DNA of 11,055 nucleotides from Nitrospirota bacterium (GTDB lineage Bacteria; NPL-UPA2; JAADIA01): NCBI GenBank assembly GCA_013151555.1, contig JAADIA010000009.1, positions 1 through 11,055 of the forward strand, given 5' to 3'. The stretch's first letter is position 1. Each line of letters begins with the position of its first letter. The position numbers and the translations under genes are program-made. Below, piece after piece: positions 1 to 7,201 of the stretch. The notes below the pieces were generated by a model. The model was not told the origin of the DNA. It saw only the letters and a program-made list of their open reading frames with translations, and searched no databases.

Positions 1-979
1 AGATATCCCTCAGAATATCCAGAGCCTTCTTCATCTTATCATAGCCGGTATTATACGTTACTCCGATGGTATAAAGATTCTTAATAGTCGGGCGTTTAGA
101 GATGTTATTTATAGTAGCATTAGCCATCCGGGCATTGGGGATAGTCACCAGAGTGCCATCCAGGGTTCTTATCCGGGTACTCCGCAGCCCGATGGATTCC
201 ACCGGACCATCAGAACCATCAACTATTACCCGGTCTCCGACCCGGAAGGGCTTATCGGCAAAGATAGCGATCGAGCCGAATATGTTTGCCAGGGTCTCCT
301 TAGCAGCCAGAGCAAAAGCCAACCCGCCCACGCCGAGACCGGCTAAGAAGCTGGTTACGGGAAAGTCGAGGCTCTCCAAAATCACCATAGACCCAATAGC
401 CACGATGAATATCTTCAGAGTCTTCCTGATTATGGGTAATAACTGATCATCCAGCTTGGACTCGGTCGTTCTAATTTTCGGTTCCAGGTAGGCGGCAAAA
501 AGGTCAACCAATTTAATCAGGGTATAGGTAACTATTATTCCAACAAGTACGCCGAGGAACCCTTTCATTGTATTCCCGTTAATCTGGAATACACTTAACC
601 CTAAAATAATACCGGAAACAACGATAATCAGCCTCAGAGGTCTCCGCATAACCTCAATAGCTATATCGTCCAACGGGGTCAAGGTCCTTGCGGTCAACCT
701 TTTCAATCTCACGATGACGAAAAAGTCTATCACCTTGGCAAGGATAACGGCGACCAAAACCACCAGGGCAAAGAGGGCATACCGCCAGAGAGCAATGTCA
801 AAGACTTTCTTCTTCAGTATCTCTATTTTCTCTACTAACGGCTGGATTGTCTCTTCCCAGCCGGTTAAGGACTTTGCTTTAGCTTCCGGCGGCCCGGCTT
901 TGCTTACCTCCTCAGCAAACAGAGGAAAGAAGCTCCCGGCTAAAAAGAATATAGCCAGAATTGCCAATACTTTCTTCAT
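1..979 (-). CDS. MscS-family mechanosensitive ion channel, 3' end cut by window edge
   Basis: Inner-membrane channel that would open under membrane tension to release solutes during hypo-osmotic shock. The visible 326 codons begin with a signal-peptide-like stretch (residues 1-22, hydrophobic, ending LFA before EE). Hydrophobic helices follow at about 67-90, 115-132, 138-165 and 186-204. The pore helix at about 206-240 carries GLGVGGLAFALAAKETLAN, the Gly/Ala-rich MscS TM3 signature. After it comes the beta-domain segment FADKPFRVGDRV (240-251) and the IPNARMAN motif (280-287). The frame runs off base 1, so part of the C-terminal alpha/beta domain is missing; the protein continues outside the window. 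The ATG at 979 is preceded by GGAGGTG at a good distance. A promoter with TATAAT lies upstream (1053-1081). The family is certain. The pre-pore helices make it larger than minimal E. coli MscS, and the exact subfamily is not resolved. Confidence 0.93.
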   Translation of the reverse strand, partial: MKKVLAILAIFFLAGSFFPLFAEEVSKAGPPEAKAKSLTGWEETIQPLVEKIEILKKKVFDIALWRYALFALVVLVAVILAKVIDFFVIVRLKRLTARTLTPLDDIAIEVMRRPLRLIIVVSGIILGLSVFQINGNTMKGFLGVLVGIIVTYTLIKLVDLFAAYLEPKIRTTESKLDDQLLPIIRKTLKIFIVAIGSMVILESLDFPVTSFLAGLGVGGLAFALAAKETLANIFGSIAIFADKPFRVGDRVIVDGSDGPVESIGLRSTRIRTLDGTLVTIPNARMANATINNISKRPTIKNLYTIGVTYNTGYDKMKKALDILRDI

Positions 980-1052
980 ACCTTTCACCTCCGAGAAACC
1001 CGGTTGTTAACATTCAGCGAACCAAGGCTACGAATTTTCATATTTAATTGCT

Positions 1053-1081
1053 ATTATACCAGTTACTCACTTCTATGGCAA
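1053..1081 (-). promoter_or_regulatory. Promoter for the MscS-type gene
   Basis: Read on the minus strand: TTGCCA (plus 1076-1081, five of six matches to the -35 consensus), a 17-base spacer, then a perfect TATAAT (plus 1053-1058). Transcription would start near 1047 and leave a leader of about 70 bases before the ATG at 979. It lies some 35 bases from the plus-strand extended -10 at 1114-1122, so the two form a compact divergent control region. Confidence 0.65.
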
Positions 1082-1113
1082 GCATTTTTCCCTTTCCCTT
1101 CCCTGCTGACCCG

Positions 1114-1122
1114 TGATATAAT
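1114..1122 (+). promoter_or_regulatory. Extended -10 promoter for the DUF456 gene
   Basis: TGATATAAT is a perfect extended -10 (TG, one base, TATAAT). The -35 position (TTCCCT at 1094-1099) is poor, which is tolerated by extended -10 promoters. Transcription would start near 1129, immediately before the hairpin at 1132-1152, giving a leader of about 180 bases made almost wholly of repeat-like sequence. Confidence 0.45.
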
Positions 1123-1131
1123 ACTCTTAAG

Positions 1132-1295
1132 CGACCCGCCATAGGCGGGTCGAATTGAAGATTGAAGATTTCAAAATGAAGGAGAACAAACCAATCTTCT
1201 GAAAGACCAACCGAACTGAAGATATTCGTAGCTGTTCTTCTGAGATAGGCATTAAGTTTACAATTTAAAATTTCCAATTTGCATTTTACAATTCG
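1132..1295 (+). repeat. Repeat-like leader with GC hairpin and terminal inverted repeat
   Basis: A perfect hairpin, CGACCCGCC (1132-1140), loop ATA, GGCGGGTCG (1144-1152), is followed by an A+T-rich segment whose ends are inverted copies: CGAATTG (1151-1157) with CAATTCG (1289-1295). Just inside is a second weaker pair, AAAATG (1173-1178) with CATTTT (1282-1287). Short iterations such as ATTGAAG occur twice in a row. The whole resembles a small palindromic interspersed element rather than a coding or classic regulatory leader. With the promoters, it accounts for most of the 328 bases between the two divergent genes. No second copy is in the window, so calling it a repeat family is inference. 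Confidence 0.5.
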
Positions 1296-1307
1296 AGCGC
1301 AGCGAGC

Positions 1308-1808
1308 ATGGAAACCTTAGGCTCAATCATCTTTACTCTTTTTCTCATAGCCGGGCTCGCTTCCCTCTTCTTCAGCCTCCCGGGGACGCTTTTCATCCTC
1401 ATAGAAGCCGTTATTTACGGCTTGTTGACCGGATTCGCCGGAATTACCGTAAAACTTCTTTTCCTGCTGGCTATATTATATCTGGCCGGGGAACTGCTGG
1501 AGTATATTCTGGTCATCGTGGGAGCCAGGAAGTTCGGGGCCTCCCGGAAAGCTGCCGGGGGAGCTATTTTAGGGGGAACATTAGGAGCTATCCTGGGAAT
1601 ATTCGCCGGAGGAATAGGAGTCATACCCGGCACTTTCTTAGGAATTTTCCTGGGGGCTTTTCTGGTGGAAATAGTTGCAGGGAGGAACCTGTCTCAATCC
1701 TTTAAGGCCGGAACGGGTTCCCTCTTCGGCAGAGTCAGTGCTATCGTTCTCAAAGTAATCATTGCTCTAATCATGCTCTTTCTGATTATTCCTCGCTTAT
1801 TAAAGTAG
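1308..1808 (+). CDS. DUF456 family small integral membrane protein
   Basis: A 166-residue, very hydrophobic protein of unknown function. Helices can be seen at about 5-24, 27-46, 48-72, 83-104, 107-124 and 143-163. The family hallmark is the Gly/Ala-rich centre: VGARKFGASRKAAGGAILGG at about 71-90, then repeated small-residue motifs (GAILGIFAGGIGVIPG, about 93-108) and a conserved-looking acidic residue in LVEIVAG. Such glycine-zipper-like helices suggest tight helix packing in the cytoplasmic membrane; no activity is known to me. The ATG at 1308 has no good ribosome-binding site (GCGAGC immediately before it) and sits just past a repeat-like leader. The gene converges on secA, and a hairpin plus T-run separates them. 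Confidence 0.85.
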   Translation: METLGSIIFTLFLIAGLASLFFSLPGTLFILIEAVIYGLLTGFAGITVKLLFLLAILYLAGELLEYILVIVGARKFGASRKAAGGAILGGTLGAILGIFAGGIGVIPGTFLGIFLGAFLVEIVAGRNLSQSFKAGTGSLFGRVSAIVLKVIIALIMLFLIIPRLLK

Positions 1809-1811
1809 GAA

Positions 1812-1835
1812 CGTTCCCTTGAACGCTTTTATTTT
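1812..1835 (+). terminator. Rho-independent terminator after the DUF456 gene
   Basis: Stem CGTTC (1812-1816), loop CCTT, GAACG (1821-1825), then CTTTTATTTT. The stem is only 5 bp, but position and T-rich tail fit a terminator three bases past the stop codon. It overlaps the last codons of the opposing secA gene. Read from the minus strand there is no T-run after the stem, so it is not a good terminator for secA. Confidence 0.55.
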
Positions 1836-4729
1836 CCGCAGCATTTCTTATACTTCTTCCCGCTACCGCAGGTGCAGGGGTCGTTGCGTCCGATCTTCTT
1901 TCCTTCCCTCCGGAAGGTAGTTGCCAAAGGAGGACCCGGCGCAGAAGAACCCTGGGCAGGAAGTGCTAATCTGCCTTGAGAGTGAGAATCCTTGACAGCA
2001 GAACCCTCTCCTCCCAGGCGAGCGGCTTCCGGATGCAGGAACTCCTGAGGAACTTCTAAGAAAACGCTTTTCATCTCTTCCGAAACAGGACGGAGCCGGA
2101 AAATAGCCTGGATGGTATCCTCAACGATTCTCTTTTTCAAATCCTCAAACATGATGTAGGCTTCGTGCTGATATTCAATCAGAGGATCTTTCTCTCCATA
2201 AGCCCGATAATGTATTCCCTCCCGGAGATGATCCATAGCATAGAGATGGTCTTTCCACTTACTATCCGTAAAGTGGAGGAAGACATGCCGCACAAATTCC
2301 TTCATCTCTTCCTGACCGACTTCTCTTTCCTTGGCTTCATAAGCTTCCTGGGCCTCTTTCACTATTTTATCCCTGAGCTCGTCCCGGTCGGAGATATTCT
2401 TATCAGAAAAGGAGACGGGGAGAATATAATTGATTCTCTCTTCCAAGCCTTTAAGGTCCCAATCTTCCGGATAGACATCCTTGCCGGCATATTCATCTAC
2501 CATTTCCTCTATCAGTTCTTCCATCATTTTCAAGATATCTTCCTTAAGGTCATCTCCTTCCAATATCTCCCGCCGGTCCTCATAGATTACCTGTCTCTGC
2601 CTATTCATAATATTATCATACTCGAGGAGCCGCTTGCGGATATCGAAGTTATGGGCTTCCACCTGTCTCTGAGCCCTCTCTACAGTTCGAGTAAGTAATC
2701 TCGTCAGAGTACCTTCACCCTCCGTTAGCGGTTGGCCCTCCTCCCAATTAAACTTGTCCATAAGTCCGGCGATTCTCTCCGAGGCAAATACTCTCATCAG
2801 GTCGTCTTCCAGGGAAAGATAAAACCGGGAGGAACCCGGATCGCCCTGGCGTCCCGATCTTCCCCGTAACTGGTTATCTATTCTCCTGGCCTCGTGCCGC
2901 TCCGTTCCCAGGATATGCAGGCCTCCCTGCTCGATAGCTTTCTTATGTTCCTCAGCCACCTCCCTTTCGGCCTTGGACAAAGCCTCCAGGAAAGCCTCTT
3001 TGCTAACTTTCCCAGGCGCAAAACCTTGTTCCTTCAACCTGGTCCTCGCTAAAAATTCAGGATTTCCTCCCAGGACGATATCCGTCCCCCGCCCGGCCAT
3101 ATTGGTGGCAATGGTCACCGCCCCAAATCTTCCCGCCTGAGCAACGATTTCAGCTTCCCGCTCATGATAGCGGGCATTAAGAACATGATGAGGAATTCCC
3201 CGACTTTTCAACATTCGACCTAAGGCCTCCGACTTCTCTATAGATATAGTTCCCACCAGAACCGGCTGACCCCGTTTATGGAGTTCAACAATTTCTTCAA
3301 CTACGGCTTCAAACTTTTCTTTCAGAGTCCGATAGATAACATCGGGATATTCCCGACGCTGCAAAGGTTTATTGGAAGGAATAACGACCACTTCCAGCCC
3401 ATAAATTTCATGGAACTCAGACGCTTCGGTCTCGGCCGTTCCCGTCATCCCGGCCAACTTTTCATAGAGGCGGAAGTAATTCTGAAAAGTGATTGTAGCC
3501 AGAGTCTGATTCTCCCGCTCTATCTTTACTCCCTCCTTAGCCTCTACCGCTTGATGCAGCCCATCGCTCCAGCGTCTTCCCTGCATAAGACGTCCGGTGA
3601 ATTCATCCACGATGACCACCTGCCCGTCCTTGAGCATATAGTCCACGTCCCGTTTATAGAGGCTATGAGCCCTTAAAGCCTGATTGATATGATGAACTAT
3701 TTCTATCTGGCTGGGATCTTCAAAGAGATTCGGACGGTTAAGACCCTCCTGACATTTGCGCATCCCTTCTTCGGTGAGTTCGGCTGCATGATGTTTTTCA
3801 TCCACCAAGTAATCGTAACCTACACCCACCTCTATCCCTTGATTTTTAGCATCTACTCTCTCCGCCTCGGTAACGAATTTCCCCTTCAGGCGCCGGACCA
3901 GCTTATCCACCGTATAATAAGCATCGGTCGATTCTTCCGTCGGACCGGAGATAATCAAAGGGGTCCGGGCCTCATCAATAAGGATACTGTCCACCTCATC
4001 CACGATGGCATAGTGGAGCGGCCGCTGGACTCTATCTTCCTTCCCAATGACCATATTGTCCCGAAGATAGTCAAATCCAAACTCATTATTAGTGCCATAG
4101 GTAATATCGCAGTTATAAGCTTTTTGATGCTCCGCCGGTTCCATATCGTGCTGGATTGTTCCTACGCTAAGCCCCAGAAACTCATAGATGGGCTCCATCC
4201 ATTCCTTGTCCCGACGGGCTAAATAATCGTTTACGGTAACCAAATGGCAGCCTTTACCGGTAAGGGCATTAAGGTACAGAGGCATGGTAGCTACCAGGGT
4301 TTTACCTTCTCCGGTAGCCATCTCGGCAATTCTCCCCTCGTGGAGAGCTTTGGCCCCCAGGATCTGAACATCGAATGGTCTCATGCCCACGGTGCGTTTG
4401 GCTGTTTCCCTGACCACGGCAAAGGCTTCCGGCAATATGGGGTCCAGGATCCGATTCTGGCAATGTTTGATTTTCTCCTTTATCCTCTGCTTCTCCTCAT
4501 CGGATCCGGAGGCAGCCCTTTCTTCCCGGAGGGTTTCCAACTCCCCGGATAGAGCTTTTGTATTCTCCTCGATACGCTTCCGGAACTCCTCCGTTTTAGC
4601 CCGCAATTCTTCATCGCTGAGAGCGCTTATCGCAGGTTCCAGGACATTAACTTCGTCCACCGTCCGCTGAAGCCGTTGCAGCTCCCTCTCATTCTTCGTC
4701 TTAAATATTTTTGTAAGTAAGCCAGCCAT
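1829..4729 (-). CDS. secA: Preprotein translocase motor ATPase SecA
   Basis: The 966-residue ATPase that drives preproteins through SecYEG in the cytoplasmic membrane. Visible parts in order: N-terminal helices (1-55); Walker [10 protein letters not shown] (137-145); the Walker B/DEAD-like segment [15 protein letters not shown] (243-257); the preprotein-crosslinking and second nucleotide-binding regions with [10 protein letters not shown] and [10 protein letters not shown]; the long scaffold helix and helical-wing domains; and a C-terminal SEC-C zinc motif C-x-C-x8-CC in the last 15 residues. A low-complexity Pro/Ala/Ser linker precedes the zinc motif. Relative to E. coli SecA, where Walker A starts near residue 102, there is an extra charged helical segment of about 35 residues at roughly 56-93. 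The ATG at 4729 has AGGAG 9 bases upstream. Its own promoter is likely (4759-4787), and the alkyltransferase gene ends 54 bases upstream. Confidence 0.98.
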   Translation of the reverse strand: MAGLLTKIFKTKNERELQRLQRTVDEVNVLEPAISALSDEELRAKTEEFRKRIEENTKALSGELETLREERAASGSDEEKQRIKEKIKHCQNRILDPILPEAFAVVRETAKRTVGMRPFDVQILGAKALHEGRIAEMATGEGKTLVATMPLYLNALTGKGCHLVTVNDYLARRDKEWMEPIYEFLGLSVGTIQHDMEPAEHQKAYNCDITYGTNNEFGFDYLRDNMVIGKEDRVQRPLHYAIVDEVDSILIDEARTPLIISGPTEESTDAYYTVDKLVRRLKGKFVTEAERVDAKNQGIEVGVGYDYLVDEKHHAAELTEEGMRKCQEGLNRPNLFEDPSQIEIVHHINQALRAHSLYKRDVDYMLKDGQVVIVDEFTGRLMQGRRWSDGLHQAVEAKEGVKIERENQTLATITFQNYFRLYEKLAGMTGTAETEASEFHEIYGLEVVVIPSNKPLQRREYPDVIYRTLKEKFEAVVEEIVELHKRGQPVLVGTISIEKSEALGRMLKSRGIPHHVLNARYHEREAEIVAQAGRFGAVTIATNMAGRGTDIVLGGNPEFLARTRLKEQGFAPGKVSKEAFLEALSKAEREVAEEHKKAIEQGGLHILGTERHEARRIDNQLRGRSGRQGDPGSSRFYLSLEDDLMRVFASERIAGLMDKFNWEEGQPLTEGEGTLTRLLTRTVERAQRQVEAHNFDIRKRLLEYDNIMNRQRQVIYEDRREILEGDDLKEDILKMMEELIEEMVDEYAGKDVYPEDWDLKGLEERINYILPVSFSDKNISDRDELRDKIVKEAQEAYEAKEREVGQEEMKEFVRHVFLHFTDSKWKDHLYAMDHLREGIHYRAYGEKDPLIEYQHEAYIMFEDLKKRIVEDTIQAIFRLRPVSEEMKSVFLEVPQEFLHPEAARLGGEGSAVKDSHSQGRLALPAQGSSAPGPPLATTFRREGKKIGRNDPCTCGSGKKYKKCCGK

Positions 4730-4758
4730 AATTTAACTCCTGTCAAGATTAGTATATT

Positions 4759-4787
4759 AGTATAACTTACCAACGCCCGGGAATCAA
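4759..4787 (-). promoter_or_regulatory. Promoter for secA
   Basis: On the minus strand: TTGATT (plus 4782-4787, four of six), a 17-base spacer, TATACT (plus 4759-4764, five of six). Transcription would begin about 20-25 bases before the secA ATG, leaving just room for the AGGAG ribosome-binding site. The -35 overlaps the stop codon of the upstream alkyltransferase gene, so secA can be transcribed alone as well as by read-through. Confidence 0.5.
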
Positions 4788-5095
4788 GATGATTTTTTTT
4801 CTTTGTTTTTTTCTTTTTTTTCTTCAGAACGCAGGAGCTCTCTCTTCATCTTTAACCCTTGAGAAAATCCTCCCAGGGAACCATCAGAGCAAATAACCCG
4901 ATGGCAAGGAATAATGCCGGGCAAAGGATTCCTCTTCAGAGCTTGCCCTACAGCTCTAACCGCCCGGGGATTACCAATCTTCTCCGCCACCCATTTATAG
5001 CTTCGCGTCTCTCCGTAAGGAATAGTCTGCGCCACTTCCCATACTTTCCTCTGGAAAGGAGTGTATTTGGACAAATCAATTGGACTATGAGTCAT
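4784..5095 (-). CDS. Small methylated-DNA--[protein]-cysteine S-methyltransferase
   Basis: Direct-reversal DNA repair protein: moves the alkyl group from O6-alkylguanine to its own cysteine in a one-use reaction. The 103 residues cover only the C-terminal DNA-binding and active-site domain. Visible are [17 protein letters not shown] (14-30), the recognition helix with NPRAVRAVG (42-50) containing the base-flipping arginine, and the active site IPCHRV (62-67) with Cys64. Because the cysteine is present it should be active, unlike the alkyltransferase-like proteins where it is Trp. The N-terminal domain of Ada/Ogt/MGMT is absent, as in many short bacterial homologues. The last dozen residues ([11 protein letters not shown]) are coded by long A-runs, so this tail looks neutral or slippage-prone. 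The start ATG at 5095 has only a weak AGG upstream. It follows uvrC on the same strand, with a repeat between. Confidence 0.92.
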   Translation of the reverse strand: MTHSPIDLSKYTPFQRKVWEVAQTIPYGETRSYKWVAEKIGNPRAVRAVGQALKRNPLPGIIPCHRVICSDGSLGGFSQGLKMKRELLRSEEKKEKNKEKKSS

Positions 5096-5107
5096 AAAGA
5101 TTACCTA

Positions 5108-5232
5108 ACCACAGAGGCTCAAAACTACCGAGTTAAAAAAACAGAATTAAGAGGTAAGTTGTAAGTATTAAGTTTCCTTAACTTAATGCTTAATACTTAA
5201 TACTATCCTTCCTGCCTCCGTGTCTCCGTGGT
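5108..5232. repeat. Palindromic interspersed repeat, copy 1
   Basis: Ends are near-perfect inverted repeats: ACCACAGAG (5108-5116) and CTCCGTGGT (5224-5232). The centre holds a second inverted pair, AAGTATTAAG (5163-5172) and CTTAATACTT (5189-5198). The 74-base core 5136-5209 matches copy 2 at 7108-7181 with only two substitutions. It has no coding capacity of its own and fills the gap between uvrC and the alkyltransferase gene. The form is that of a MITE-like or REP-like element mobilised by an enzyme encoded elsewhere; mechanism unknown. Confidence 0.85.
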
Positions 5233-5246
5233 CTTCTAAAATTATC

Positions 5247-5843
5247 TTAATTTCGGGCTTTCGCAGTTAATTTTCTTCTTATCAGTAAAGCCAATTTTCG
5301 ACCGATTCCGGACACTTTAGCTATCTCCTCTACAGAAGCTTTTCGGAGATTCTTTAAGGAACCAAAGCGGTTAAGAAGAAGCTGTTTTCGTTTCTCTCCC
5401 ACGCCGGGAATACCATCCAGGAGCGAGGCGGAAACTTTCTTTCCCCGCCGGCTGCGATGAAACTCGACCGCAAACCGGTGCGCCTCATCGCGAATCTCCT
5501 GAATTAGATAAAGACCGCGGGATTCCCGAGGGAGAATAACCGGCCCGGATTCATCTTTGGTAAACAGATGTTCAAACTGTTTAGCGATAGCAGCTATAGA
5601 GACGGCATCTTCCAATCCCAGGTTTTCAAGGACCCCAAGAGCAGCGCTGAGATGCCCTTTCCCTCCGTCTATGAGCACAAGATCGGGCAAACCTCCGCTT
5701 TCTTCCAATATCCTTTGATAACGACGGGTCACTATCTCCCTTATCATAGCATAATCATCCATCCCGGAAGCAAGTTTAATCCGGAAGCGCCGGTAATCGC
5801 CTTTCTTTGGCCGACCGTTCTCGAAGACGACCATTGAACCCAC
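5247..5843 (-). CDS. uvrC: UvrC, C-terminal portion (endonuclease and HhH), out of frame with its N-terminus
   Basis: C-terminal part of excinuclease subunit C, which makes the 5' incision in nucleotide excision repair. The listed start is a GTG (5843), but the homologous frame is open further upstream to 5985 and codes for SPPYRIEAFDISHTGG just before it, so translation normally would come from the N-terminal part. The RNase H-like domain keeps its acidic and histidine residues: FDISH (upstream of the listed start), LIDGGKGHL and RDEAHRFAV. It ends with a tandem helix-hairpin-helix domain (LLDGIPGVGEKRK and KVSGIGRKLA). A perfect AAGGAGG lies just before the GTG, which might allow weak internal initiation. 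A protein starting there would lack the first catalytic aspartate, so this piece alone should not be a working nuclease. Confidence 0.85.
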   Translation of the reverse strand: MGSMVVFENGRPKKGDYRRFRIKLASGMDDYAMIREIVTRRYQRILEESGGLPDLVLIDGGKGHLSAALGVLENLGLEDAVSIAAIAKQFEHLFTKDESGPVILPRESRGLYLIQEIRDEAHRFAVEFHRSRRGKKVSASLLDGIPGVGEKRKQLLLNRFGSLKNLRKASVEEIAKVSGIGRKLALLIRRKLTAKARN

Positions 5844-5961
5844 CGCCTCCTTACCGCCGGTATGGGAAATATCGAAAGCTTCGATTCGATAAGGAGGAGA
5901 AGCTAAGTGCAGGAATTTCTCCAGTTCAAGGAGGGCCCGGTCCTCCCGGGCTCCCTCTCTT

Positions 5962-5987
5962 TTAGACCATAGATTCCTGCAACTTCA
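5962..5987 (-). other. Frameshift site within uvrC
   Basis: Reading from the ATG at 7071, the UvrC frame ends at TAA (5962-5964) after the residues LKLQESMV. Homology resumes one base later in the +1 frame as SKREGARED and then RIEAFDISH. The +1 frame is itself closed by a TGA at 5985-5987, so the change of frame must lie in these 26 bases. The span 7071-5247 is 1825 bases, which is 608 codons plus one base, consistent with one inserted base in an otherwise full-length gene. The cause may be a true mutation or a sequencing or assembly error. Confidence 0.85.
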
Positions 5988-7071
5988 GCCGGGCGTCCCT
6001 CTCTACCATACGGAGCAGGTCTTTCTTCCTCCCCCGCCGGGGAAAAGAGAAGGTAACCTTATGCCGGCTTTTTTCTTTCAACCACCGGCTGAGAAGTTCC
6101 GACTCGTCAATCTCATGAGGAAGCATAATCTCTCGAGGAAATGAAGATACCCGGGAATAGTACTGCTTGAGAAAACCGGTCAGGATATCTTCCGGAGAAG
6201 AACCCTTGATAGCAGTTAAGAAGAAGTGCTCTTGCCCGATAGCTTTTCCCTCGCGAACCATAAAGACATTAACGGCGACCTCGTCTCCCTCCCGGGCAAA
6301 AGCAATATAGTCTTCATCCCCTCCTCCGGGAACAGTAATCTTCTGTTTCTCCGTCACCCTCTTTATTGCTTCTATCTTGTCCCGGAGTCGCCCCGCTTCT
6401 TCAAACCTTAATTCCCGGCTGGCTTCCTTCATTCTCCCGGTTAACTGTCTTACCAGTTCCTCCCTTCTCCCCTCCAGGAACAAACAAGCGCCTTTTACCA
6501 GGTTCAGGTATTCTTCTCTTTCTATCTTCCCGGCACAAGGAGCCACACATTGTTTGATATGATAATTCAAACAAGGTCTTGGCGCCGGGCGTCGTCCCGG
6601 GGTGGAGATAGTCTTCCGACAACTGCGGAGAGGGAAAAGTTCCCTCATCAACTTGAGCGTCCGACGAAGCATTCCTACATTAGTATAAGGCCCATAATAC
6701 CTGGAACCGTTCTCTTGCAAATTCCTGGTGATGAACAAGCGCGGATAATCCTCAACGGTCAATTTTACAAAAGGATATTTCTTATCGTCCTTGAGCCGCA
6801 CATTATAGTAAGGACGATACTCTTTTATCAGGTTACACTCCAGGATTAAAGCCTCCATCTCGGAATCGGTAACAATATATTCAAAGTCAGCAATATTTGC
6901 AACCAACCACCCCAGGCGAGGAGCCATCGTCTCCGGCGCCTGGAAATAAGAACGCATCCGTTTCCGCAGGGAACGGGCTTTTCCCACGTAGATGACCTTC
7001 CCGACCCCATCCTTCATCAAATAAACCCCGGGTTTATCGGGGAGATGTTGCAACTTCTCCGCCGGATTCAT
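5962..7071 (-). CDS. uvrC: UvrC, N-terminal portion (GIY-YIG nuclease and UvrB-binding), truncated by frameshift
   Basis: N-terminal part of excinuclease UvrC, whose GIY-YIG domain makes the 3' incision after UvrAB locates damage. Seen in order: GVYLMKDGVGKVIYVGKA (15-32) with the two tyrosines of GIY-YIG; the conserved EALILECNLIKEYRP helix (73-87); YYGPYT (125-130); a cysteine-bearing segment CLNYHIKQCVAPCAG (167-181); the UVR coiled coil that binds UvrB (about 210-240, LRFEEAGRLRDKI). It then reads into a premature stop after 369 residues. I chose ATG 7071 because AAGGAAA sits 6-7 bases upstream; the upstream GTG at 7090-7092 lies inside the adjacent repeat. With the C-terminal part the gene would code for about 607 residues, the usual UvrC length. 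All key residues remain, so the break is recent or is an artefact. Confidence 0.92.
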   Translation of the reverse strand: MNPAEKLQHLPDKPGVYLMKDGVGKVIYVGKARSLRKRMRSYFQAPETMAPRLGWLVANIADFEYIVTDSEMEALILECNLIKEYRPYYNVRLKDDKKYPFVKLTVEDYPRLFITRNLQENGSRYYGPYTNVGMLRRTLKLMRELFPLRSCRKTISTPGRRPAPRPCLNYHIKQCVAPCAGKIEREEYLNLVKGACLFLEGRREELVRQLTGRMKEASRELRFEEAGRLRDKIEAIKRVTEKQKITVPGGGDEDYIAFAREGDEVAVNVFMVREGKAIGQEHFFLTAIKGSSPEDILTGFLKQYYSRVSSFPREIMLPHEIDESELLSRWLKEKSRHKVTFSFPRRGRKKDLLRMVERDARLKLQESMV

Positions 7072-7087
7072 AGAAATTTCCTTTTTC

Positions 7088-7196
7088 ACCACAGAGCCAC
7101 AGAGTTGAAAAAACAGAATTAAGTGGTAAGTTGTAAGTATTAAGTTTTCTTAACTTAATGCTTAATACTTAATACTATCCTCCGCGTCTCTGTGGT
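7088..7196. repeat. Palindromic interspersed repeat, copy 2
   Basis: Ends are a perfect 9-base inverted repeat: ACCACAGAG (7088-7096) and CTCTGTGGT (7188-7196). The inner inverted pair AAGTATTAAG (7135-7144) and CTTAATACTT (7161-7170) is the same as in copy 1, and the 74-base cores differ at two positions. It lies between the aminotransferase stop (7202) and the uvrC start, so uvrC is flanked by a direct pair of these elements. Its left end overlaps a possible but rejected GTG start for uvrC. Confidence 0.88.
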
Positions 7197-7201
7197 ATAA
7201 C

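Noticed and set aside
1044-1277. 77-residue open frame on the minus strand
   Set aside because: It lies across the divergent promoters and the repeat-like leader. Its peptide (FEIFNLQFD) is simply translated repeat, there is no ribosome-binding site, and it resembles no family.
2165-4670. Several open frames of 95-177 residues on the plus strand
   Set aside because: All lie antisense inside secA, whose frame is continuous and fully supported by motifs. Their peptides show no domain.
5962-5987. Programmed +1 frameshift in uvrC, as in prfB
   Set aside because: The prfB-type signal needs a slippery codon before the stop and a Shine-Dalgarno-like sequence about three bases upstream. Here GTC before TAA slips to a poorly pairing triplet and the nearest AGG is too far, so mutation or error is more likely.
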